Below, piece after piece: positions 7,630-13,076 of a stretch of DNA of 13,076 bases. Source of the DNA: an uncultured Anaerosacchariphilus sp. (GTDB lineage Bacteria; Bacillota; Clostridia; Lachnospirales; Lachnospiraceae). How positions within the stretch are numbered: position 1 is the stretch's first letter; every line of letters begins with the position of its first letter. The position numbers were made by a program, and so were the translations under genes. The stretch spans positions 1 through 13,076 of the forward strand of contig CAKROP010000030.1 of the NCBI GenBank assembly GCA_934373375.1, written 5' to 3'. A model generated the notes under the pieces. The model was not told where the DNA came from, ran no database searches, and saw only the letters and a list, made by a program, of their open reading frames with translations.

Positions 7630-9069
7630 ATGTACGATGTAATCATAATAGGCGCGGGCGTCTCCGGCGCGGCCTCCGCCCGGGAGTTATCCCGCTGCGC
7701 GGTCCGCGTCTGCGTCCTGGAAAAGGAGGAGGATGTCTGCTGTGGCACCTCCAAGGCCAACAGCGCCATCGTCCACGCCGGCTACGACGCCGCGCCCGGC
7801 AGTCTGATGGCGAAGCTCAACGTGCGCGGCAATGCGCTGATGGGTGATTTGGCAAAAGAGCTGGATATCCCGTTCCGGCGCATTGGTTCCCTGGTGGTCT
7901 GTCTTTCCGAGGAAGACATGCCGAACCTTCAGGCCCTCTACGACCGGGGACAGGAAAACGGCGTCCCGGATCTTCGTATCATTTACCACGACGAACTGCT
8001 GCAGATGGAGCCGAACCTGTCGGAGGAGGCCTATGCGGCCCTCTATGCGCCCACGGCGGGCATCGTCTGTCCCTTCGGCCTGAACATCGCCCTGGCGGAA
8101 AATGCGGCCATGAACGGTGTGGAGTTTCATTTTGACACGGAAGTACAAAGCCTGGAACGGAGGCAGGGCGGCGGCTGGATTCTGCATACCAGCCAGGGCT
8201 CCTATGAGAGCCGTCTGGTGGTTAATGCAGCAGGTGTCTATGCGGATAGTTTACATAACATGATAAGCCCCGGAAAGATCCACATCACGCCACGCCGCGG
8301 TGATTACTGTCTTCTGGACAAAACCACCGGGGTCCATGTGAACCACACCATTTTCCCCTTGCCTGGCAAATATGGCAAAGGTATCCTGGTGTCCCCTACG
8401 ATCCACGGCAATCTGCTGTTGGGTCCCACTGCCATCGATGTGGCGGACCCGGAGGCCACGAACACCACCGCAGACGGCCTCGCCCAGGTGCTGGAAAACG
8501 CGGGCCGCTACGTAAAGGATATTCCTTATAAAAATGTTATCACCTCCTTCGCGGGTCTCCGCGCCCATGAGGACGGCCACGAATTCATCATCGGCGAAGC
8601 CGAGGGCGCACTGGATTTCATCGACTGCGCCGGCATCGAATCGCCCGGTCTCACCAGCAGCCCGGCCATCGGTGAAATGGTGGCGGAGATCGTGCGGGCA
8701 AAGTTGGGACTGACCGAGAAAGAACATTTTATTTCCCGGAGAAAGGGCATTATGAATCCGGCGCAGCTTCCCGACGGGGAACGGCAGGAATGGATTCGCC
8801 GGCATCCGGCATATGGACATATCGTCTGCCGCTGCGAACACATTTCCGAAGGGGAAATTCTGGACGCGATTCACCGGCCTCTGGGCGCGCGATCCCTGGA
8901 CGGAGTTAAGCGCAGAGTCCGGGCGGGCATGGGCCGCTGCCAGGGCGGCTTCTGTTCACCGCGGGTCATGGAGCTTCTGTCCCGGGAATTGGACATCCCG
9001 CCGGAGCAGATTACCAAGCGGGGCGGCGCGTCCGCGCTGCTCTGCGGTCAGAATAAGGACAGCTTATAG
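7630..9069 (+). CDS. glpA: glycerol-3-phosphate dehydrogenase-like FAD protein with BFD [2Fe-2S] tail
   Basis: A 479-residue flavoprotein predicted to oxidise sn-glycerol-3-phosphate to dihydroxyacetone phosphate. The FAD-binding GAGVSGAASA (8-17) begins a DAO-type fold reaching about residue 365. Residues about 398-470 form a BFD-like [2Fe-2S] domain with ligands C400, C402 (CRC), C437 and C442 (CQGGFC), as in anaerobic GlpA. AAAGGAG lies 5 nt before the ATG. The partner oxidoreductase starts 16 bp after the stop, and glpK/glpF lie just upstream, which supports the role. No glpC-like membrane subunit is present, so this looks like a soluble form. Related proteins are often annotated only as NAD(P)/FAD-dependent oxidoreductase, and another 2-hydroxyacid substrate cannot be excluded. 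Confidence 0.85.
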   Translation: MYDVIIIGAGVSGAASARELSRCAVRVCVLEKEEDVCCGTSKANSAIVHAGYDAAPGSLMAKLNVRGNALMGDLAKELDIPFRRIGSLVVCLSEEDMPNLQALYDRGQENGVPDLRIIYHDELLQMEPNLSEEAYAALYAPTAGIVCPFGLNIALAENAAMNGVEFHFDTEVQSLERRQGGGWILHTSQGSYESRLVVNAAGVYADSLHNMISPGKIHITPRRGDYCLLDKTTGVHVNHTIFPLPGKYGKGILVSPTIHGNLLLGPTAIDVADPEATNTTADGLAQVLENAGRYVKDIPYKNVITSFAGLRAHEDGHEFIIGEAEGALDFIDCAGIESPGLTSSPAIGEMVAEIVRAKLGLTEKEHFISRRKGIMNPAQLPDGERQEWIRRHPAYGHIVCRCEHISEGEILDAIHRPLGARSLDGVKRRVRAGMGRCQGGFCSPRVMELLSRELDIPPEQITKRGGASALLCGQNKDSL

Positions 9070-9085
9070 GAAGGGGGAATTTATC

Positions 9086-10420
9086 ATGCAGACTTATGAT
9101 ATCGTCATCGTGGGAGGCGGCCCGGCGGGGTTGGCGGCGGCTCTGGCAGCCCGGGAAAATGGCGTAGCAGATATCCTGATTCTGGAACGGGAAGATCAGC
9201 TTGGCGGCATTCTGAACCAGTGCATCCACAACGGTTTTGGACTTCACACCTTCAAGGAAGAGCTGACCGGACCGGAGTACGCGGCCCGCTATATCGAAAA
9301 AGTCGAGGAGCTACAGATTCCTTATAAGCTGCAAACCATGGTGCTGAATATTACGCCGGACAAAAGAGTCACGGCCATGAACCGGGAGGATGGCCTTTTC
9401 GAGGTTCAGGCAAAAGCGGTGATTCTGGCCATGGGCTGCCGGGAGCGTCCCCGGGGCGCTCTGAATATTCCGGGCTTTCGCCCGGCAGGAATCTACACAG
9501 CAGGAACCGCCCAGCGCCTGGTAAATATCGAAGGTTTTCTGCCCGGCCGGAAAATCGTAATCCTGGGATCCGGCGACATTGGCCTCATCATGGCCCGACG
9601 CCTGACCCTGGAGGGAGCCAGGGTGCAGGCCGTGGTAGAGATTCTTCCGAAATCCGGCGGCCTGCAGCGGAACATCGTCCAGTGTCTGGAGGATTTCGAT
9701 ATTCCGCTATTGCTGCGTCATACAGTGGTGGATATCAAAGGCAGGGAGCGGGTCAGCAGCGTGACTGTGTCCGCCGTGGACGAACAGGGCAAGCCAATTT
9801 TGGGTACCGGGCAGGAATACGACTGTGACACCCTGCTTCTCTCTGTAGGCTTGATCCCGGAAAATGAGCTGACTCGGGAACTGGGCGCGAGAATGGATCC
9901 GGCTACCCACGGTCCGGTGGTCAACGAGAAGCTGGAGACCACCATCCCCGGCGTCTTCGCCTGCGGCAATGTGCTGCATGTCCACGGTCTGGTGGATTCC
10001 GTGTCCGAAGAAGCGGCGGAGGCCGGGAAAAATGCGACGGTTTACATAAAACAGACAGAGGAGCGGCGTCTGACCTGTATTATTTGCCCGAAGGGCTGTT
10101 CCTTACGCGTCCACCTGGAAGCCGGCCGGGTGACGTTGGTGGAGGGTAACCACTGTAAGCGGGGCGCGCAGTACGCCGAAAAAGAGGTGACGAACCCCAC
10201 CCGCACCGTGACGACGACCATTCCGATTCGGGGCGGCTATGAGAAAATACTGTCGGTGAAGACGCGAACCGACATCCCGAAAGCGAAGGTGCAGGCCTGC
10301 GTGCAGGCTCTGAAGAACGTGACCGCGGAGGCCCCGGTGCAGATCGGCGACGTAATTCTGTCGGATGTGGCCGAGACAGGCGTAGACATTATTGCCACAA
10401 AAGAAATTTCAGAAATTTAA
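9086..10420 (+). CDS. FAD/NAD oxidoreductase fused to DUF1667 (GlpB-like partner)
   Basis: A 444-residue predicted electron-transfer partner of the GlpA-like enzyme. The start at 9086 is set by AGGAAGGGGG 8 nt upstream; an earlier in-frame ATG lies inside the upstream gene. Residues 1 to about 322 are a pyridine-nucleotide-disulfide type oxidoreductase: FAD motif GGGPAG (10-15), GC118RERPRG, NAD motif ILGSGDIG (159-166) and the second FAD motif GVFACGN (289-295). Residues about 328-440 match DUF1667, with C331, C334, C338 and C357 as likely metal or cluster ligands. In related clusters DUF1667 is usually a separate small gene and the oxidoreductase has a further C-terminal domain of about 100 residues. 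That domain seems to be missing here, replaced by the fused DUF1667. Confidence 0.85.
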   Translation: MQTYDIVIVGGGPAGLAAALAARENGVADILILEREDQLGGILNQCIHNGFGLHTFKEELTGPEYAARYIEKVEELQIPYKLQTMVLNITPDKRVTAMNREDGLFEVQAKAVILAMGCRERPRGALNIPGFRPAGIYTAGTAQRLVNIEGFLPGRKIVILGSGDIGLIMARRLTLEGARVQAVVEILPKSGGLQRNIVQCLEDFDIPLLLRHTVVDIKGRERVSSVTVSAVDEQGKPILGTGQEYDCDTLLLSVGLIPENELTRELGARMDPATHGPVVNEKLETTIPGVFACGNVLHVHGLVDSVSEEAAEAGKNATVYIKQTEERRLTCIICPKGCSLRVHLEAGRVTLVEGNHCKRGAQYAEKEVTNPTRTVTTTIPIRGGYEKILSVKTRTDIPKAKVQACVQALKNVTAEAPVQIGDVILSDVAETGVDIIATKEISEI

Positions 10421-10449
10421 GATAACTTCACCGGGAAAGTATGGTTATC
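10421..10449 (+). repeat. short inverted repeat after the DUF1667 fusion gene
   Basis: GATAAC (10421-10426) and GTTATC (10444-10449) pair across a 17-nt loop right after the stop codon. It is AT-rich and has no T-run, so it is at best a weak 3'-end structure. No better terminator was found before the lpdA promoter. Confidence 0.2.
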
Positions 10450-10479
10450 AAAATTTAAAGAAAAATGCATGATAAAAAA

Positions 10480-10508
10480 TTGACAATCTCGCAGGCGAAA
10501 GGTATAAT
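10480..10508 (+). promoter_or_regulatory. perfect-consensus sigma-A promoter for lpdA
   Basis: TTGACA (10480-10485), a 17-nt spacer and TATAAT (10503-10508) match the consensus at every position. Transcription should begin near 10515, giving a leader of about 80 nt before lpdA. The leader holds a small hairpin, AAGGC-GGAA-GCCTT (10523-10536), with a GNRA-type loop. Strong unregulated-looking expression is expected. Confidence 0.9.
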
Positions 10509-10593
10509 CGGGATATGGCAGGAAGGCGGAAGCCTTTGAAGGTTTGGACGGGTAACATGCAATGCGACAGCGAAAACAAGGAGGAAAAGAGGT

Positions 10594-11961
10594 ATGCAGA
10601 ATTTTGATGTCATTGTTGTTGGCGGCGGTCCGGCCGGGTATAACAGCGCTGAGTACGCAGCTCACCATGGAAAGAAGGTGCTGCTGGTGGAAAAGAAGAG
10701 CCTGGGAGGAACCTGTCTGAATGTGGGATGTATTCCGACAAAAACCTTTCTTTACGCGGGGAAAATGTACCATTACGCATCGGGAGCCGGAGAAGCGTAC
10801 GGTGTAACGGCGGAGGGTCCGGTTCGCGTGGATCAGGCTGCAGTAGTGGCAAAAAAAGACGAGGTTGTGAAAATGCTGGTGCAGGGCGTAGGCAGTGCCC
10901 TTCGCCGCAGCAAGGTAAAAGTAGTAAACGGAACAGCGAAGCTTGGCAGAGTGGATGGAAAACCCGCGGTGTTCGTAGGAGATGAGACCTATACAGCGGA
11001 GAACTTGATTCTGGCTACCGGCTCGACTCCTGCAGTACCGCCCATCGAAGGTGTGAAAGAAGGTATGGCGGACGGAACAGTCATGACCAGCGACGAGATT
11101 CTGGATATGAAAGAGATTCCGAAGAAGCTTCTGGTCGTGGGCGGCGGAGTTATTGGTTTTGAGATGGCGGCTTATTTTCAGGAGGTTGGAGCGAAGGTAA
11201 CCGTGATCGAGATGCTGGATAAGGTTCTGGGCGGCAATGACCGGGAGGTCAGCGAACTGCTTCAGAAGGAGCTGGAGAAAAAGGGCGTGACCTTCCATCT
11301 CTCCTCCGGAGTGAAAAAGCTGGCAGGCGGAGTCGTGACTTATGAAAAGGACGGAAGGCTTCAGCTGGCAGCCTATGATAAGGCTCTGATGTGCGTGGGC
11401 CGTCGTGCCAACAGCCAGATCGAGGGCCTGGAGGAGCTGGGCGTACAGACCGAGCGGGGAGCCATCGTGACAGATGAGCATATGCAGACCAACGTGCCGC
11501 ATGTCTATGCCATCGGCGATGTGAACGGCAAGGTCATGCTGGCCCATGTGGGCTACCGGGAGGGTGAAGTGGCCGTGAACCACATCCTGGGCGAGGACGA
11601 TACCATGAGCTACGATGCGATCAGCGGCGTGGTTTACACCAGTCCGGAGGCAGCCTTTGTAGGTCTGTCCGAGGAGCAGGCGAAGGCGTCAGGCCGGAAC
11701 TATGAGGTGAAAAAGGTATCCATCAATTTCAGCGGACGTCATGTGGCGGAGAACGGCCTAAGCAACGGTATCTGCAAGCTGATTGTGGACAGGGACAAAG
11801 AAACGCTTATCGGGGCGGCGCTGATGTCATCCTACGCGTCGGAGTATATCTATGCGCTGGCGCTGATGATTGACCTGCAGCTTCCGCTGAGACTGGTTCG
11901 GCGGACGATTTTCCCGCATCCTACGGTATGCGAGATTATTCGGGAAGCACTTATGAATTAA
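10594..11961 (+). CDS. lpdA: dihydrolipoyl dehydrogenase
   Basis: A 455-residue FAD disulfide oxidoreductase (E3) that reoxidises protein-bound dihydrolipoamide with NAD+. Visible features are the FAD motif GGGPAG (10-15), the redox-active pair C41-LNVG-C46, the NAD motif GGGVIG (183-188), the second FAD motif YAIGDV (about 306-311) and the C-terminal catalytic HPTVCE with H442 and E447. All catalytic residues are intact and the length is normal. AAGGAGG lies 9 nt before the ATG. No E1, E2, GcvH, GcvP or lipoate-ligase gene is near, so the complex served (glycine cleavage or a 2-oxoacid/acetoin dehydrogenase) must lie elsewhere or outside the window. The MBL-fold gene follows after 19 bp, probably on the same mRNA. 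Confidence 0.93.
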   Translation: MQNFDVIVVGGGPAGYNSAEYAAHHGKKVLLVEKKSLGGTCLNVGCIPTKTFLYAGKMYHYASGAGEAYGVTAEGPVRVDQAAVVAKKDEVVKMLVQGVGSALRRSKVKVVNGTAKLGRVDGKPAVFVGDETYTAENLILATGSTPAVPPIEGVKEGMADGTVMTSDEILDMKEIPKKLLVVGGGVIGFEMAAYFQEVGAKVTVIEMLDKVLGGNDREVSELLQKELEKKGVTFHLSSGVKKLAGGVVTYEKDGRLQLAAYDKALMCVGRRANSQIEGLEELGVQTERGAIVTDEHMQTNVPHVYAIGDVNGKVMLAHVGYREGEVAVNHILGEDDTMSYDAISGVVYTSPEAAFVGLSEEQAKASGRNYEVKKVSINFSGRHVAENGLSNGICKLIVDRDKETLIGAALMSSYASEYIYALALMIDLQLPLRLVRRTIFPHPTVCEIIREALMN

Positions 11962-11980
11962 AGATACGGCGGAGTGAGTG

Positions 11981-12757
11981 ATGGGAACGGAAATGACAGC
12001 CTGGCATACGGGAAATGCGGGCGTAGTAATACAGGTTCTTAATATAGAAGAAAAGGGCTTCGCGGCCATCGGCTTCGACGTGTTTGCAAAGCAGCCCGGC
12101 GGGCTTTACCCTGACACGCCGGAGACGATTCGTCAGGAGCTCCTGCGGGATATCCGGGAAAAGAAGCTGGGAACGCTGGTGTTTACCCATGAGCACGCGG
12201 ATCATTTCTGCCCGGAGGACGTGGCGGAGGCCCTGAAAATGAATCCGGATCTCCGCATCATTTCCACGGAGGAGAGCATTCGGCGGATCCGGGCGCTGGA
12301 GCCGGAGGCGGGACGGCTGACAGCTGTGGCCGCGTCCGAGCAGAAATACCGGGTCATGACCCTGCCGGGTATGTGCCTGACACTGTTTAACAGCATCCAC
12401 ATGGGCGACCGGTTTGCGGATATCCAGAATCTGGTCTGCCTTCTGGAGATTGGAGGAAAGCGTCTGATGCTGCCGGGTGACGCCAGGCCTGAAAAGTCTC
12501 TATATGAAAGGGCGGCGGCCTGGTCGAAGAAGATGGACTGGCTGATTGGCCCATTTCCACTGATGGGTCTGCCCTCCTCCAGACGGCTGATAACCCGGTA
12601 TCTGGAACTGGGGGATGTGCTGGCGATTCATCTTCCCCGTCCCGATAAGGATACGGAGGGCTGGCGGAAAAACGCACAGCACATCTGCGAGACGGCGGGC
12701 GACGGGCTGCCGGTACCGGTGTTCGGTGACGGGCCCGGAAAGCGCTATGAACTCTGA
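11981..12757 (+). CDS. metallo-beta-lactamase-fold hydrolase
   Basis: A 258-residue cytosolic protein with the metal-binding signature THEHADH (H70, H72, D74, H75), plus H140, D167 (PGDAR) and H217, consistent with a di-metal MBL-fold hydrolase of the UlaG/YycJ-like broad group. The start at 11981 is preferred because GGAG ends 6 nt upstream; a GTG at 11978 is in frame but too close. There is no signal peptide. The substrate is unknown; these enzymes hydrolyse lactones, thioesters, phosphodiesters or nucleic acids. The 19-bp gap after lpdA suggests co-transcription, and a terminator follows. The first 40 residues ([19 protein letters not shown]) form the expected opening beta-strands. Confidence 0.82.
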   Translation: MGTEMTAWHTGNAGVVIQVLNIEEKGFAAIGFDVFAKQPGGLYPDTPETIRQELLRDIREKKLGTLVFTHEHADHFCPEDVAEALKMNPDLRIISTEESIRRIRALEPEAGRLTAVAASEQKYRVMTLPGMCLTLFNSIHMGDRFADIQNLVCLLEIGGKRLMLPGDARPEKSLYERAAAWSKKMDWLIGPFPLMGLPSSRRLITRYLELGDVLAIHLPRPDKDTEGWRKNAQHICETAGDGLPVPVFGDGPGKRYEL

Positions 12758-12799
12758 AAAAATACCCAAAAATGCCCCGAAAATCCAATGTTTTTTTAC

Positions 12800-12830
12800 A
12801 GAAAAACCCCTTGACACAGGGGGTTTTTCT
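12800..12830. terminator. bidirectional terminator after the MBL gene
   Basis: The arms 12800-12810 and 12820-12830 are perfect 11-bp complements (A-run, four C; four G, T-run) around a 9-nt loop. The T-run in the right arm gives termination on plus, and the A-run in the left arm does the same on minus. It closes the lpdA-MBL unit ahead of rpsL. Confidence 0.85.
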
Positions 12831-12839
12831 TATTATACT
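12811..12839 (+). promoter_or_regulatory. rpsL promoter, -35 inside the terminator loop
   Basis: TTGACA (12811-12816) sits in the loop of the preceding terminator, followed by a 17-nt spacer that uses the terminator's right arm, then TATACT (12834-12839). Transcription should start near 12846. It is the obvious promoter for the str-type ribosomal operon. Confidence 0.85.
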
Positions 12840-12847
12840 AATCTAGT

Positions 12848-12879
12848 GTGCGCGAAAAGCATAGGGTATTTTTGCGCGC
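12848..12879 (+). other. 5' stem-loop at the start of the rpsL leader
   Basis: The arms 12848-12858 and 12869-12879 pair over 11 bp (two G-U wobbles) with a 10-nt loop. They begin within a few bases of the predicted transcription start. A 5'-terminal stem may protect the mRNA or be a ribosomal-protein binding site. It is not recognised as a known leader family. Confidence 0.45.
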
Positions 12880-12916
12880 CTGAAACAGTCGAATTACCGA
12901 CGCAGCAGCCTGACAG

Positions 12917-12936
12917 GGCCGGCAACATTGCCTGCC
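12917..12936 (+). other. second hairpin in the rpsL leader
   Basis: GGC-C-GGCA (12917-12924) pairs with TGCC-T-GCC (12929-12936) around an ACAT loop, with one C/T mismatch. It lies 9 nt upstream of the rpsL Shine-Dalgarno. A regulatory role is possible but unproven. Confidence 0.3.
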
Positions 12937-12959
12937 ACTCATCACAGGAGGTGAAAGGA

Positions 12960-13076
12960 ATGCCAACATTCAACCAGTTAGTTAGAAAAGGACGTCAGAC
13001 AACTGTAAAGAAGTCTACAGCGCCCGCCCTTCAGAAAGGATTCAACTCTCTTAAGAAGAAAGCAACTGATACATCC
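12960..13076 (+). CDS. rpsL: 30S ribosomal protein S12, N-terminal part
   Basis: These are the first 39 residues of S12, cut by the right edge. The start [13 protein letters not shown] and the [14 protein letters not shown] stretch are typical of the clostridial protein, which helps tRNA selection in the 30S decoding centre. AGGAGGTGA (12946-12954) is a near-perfect Shine-Dalgarno. The streptomycin-relevant loops lie beyond the window. The rest of the str operon (rpsG, fusA, tuf) would be expected downstream. Confidence 0.97.
   Translation, partial: MPTFNQLVRKGRQTTVKKSTAPALQKGFNSLKKKATDTS

Noticed and set aside
7539..7847. A 102-codon plus-strand frame beginning in the terminator
   Set aside because: It overlaps the terminator and the GlpA-like start in another frame and becomes Arg/Gly-rich, as out-of-frame reading of GC-rich genes does.
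10523..10536. Riboswitch in the lpdA leader
   Set aside because: Only one 5-bp hairpin is visible; the leader is too short and lacks the conserved cores of known riboswitches.
10417..11583. A 388-codon open frame on the minus strand opposite lpdA
   Set aside because: It is fully antisense to a confidently assigned gene, has no recognisable domain and a His/Cys/Ser-rich composition typical of shadow frames.

Overview
The window looks like chromosomal DNA of an anaerobic Firmicute, most likely a Lachnospiraceae-type Clostridium. The grounds are a moderately high GC content by eye, strong AGGAGG ribosome-binding sites, sigma-A type promoters, several Cys-rich iron-sulfur flavo/oxidoreductases, and a typical clostridial S12 (rpsL) N-terminus at the right edge. 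No mobile element, CRISPR array, tRNA or rRNA was seen. Every intergenic gap is under 210 bp.

Layout. (1) 1-247, minus: start of a GAF-like signalling protein, cut by the window edge. It is divergent from (2) a MATE-family efflux protein (434-1801). (3) A convergent minus-strand aldo/keto reductase fused to a two-motif ferredoxin tail (1852-2880); a perfect 18-bp stem separates it from the MATE gene. (4) A plus-strand pair: an SH3b + amidase_3 cell-wall lipoprotein and, 14 bp on, a CobW/COG0523-like GTPase with an altered metal motif. (5) A glycerol block: glpK, glpF, a GlpA-like flavoprotein with a BFD-type [2Fe-2S] tail, and a second flavoprotein whose C-terminus is a DUF1667 domain. (6) A consensus promoter driving lpdA and a metallo-beta-lactamase-fold hydrolase. 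(7) A terminator whose loop holds the -35 box of the next promoter, then rpsL (partial).

How the genes fit together. GlpF admits glycerol and GlpK makes sn-glycerol-3-phosphate. The GlpA-like enzyme should oxidise this to dihydroxyacetone phosphate, passing electrons through its [2Fe-2S] domain and the partner FAD/NAD oxidoreductase. There is no glpC membrane anchor, so electrons probably go to a soluble carrier such as NAD(P)+ or a ferredoxin-like protein. A rho-independent terminator splits glpK-glpF from the two oxidoreductase genes, so the two halves may be expressed at different levels.

Most genes are familiar families. The less ordinary points are the DUF1667 fusion that appears to replace the usual C-terminal domain of the FAD oxidoreductase, the CxxxC variant of the CobW-like GTPase paired with a zinc amidase, the stable hairpin and possible 35-residue ORF between glpK and glpF, and the nested terminator/promoter before rpsL. 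I did not find convincing evidence of a wholly new multi-gene system.
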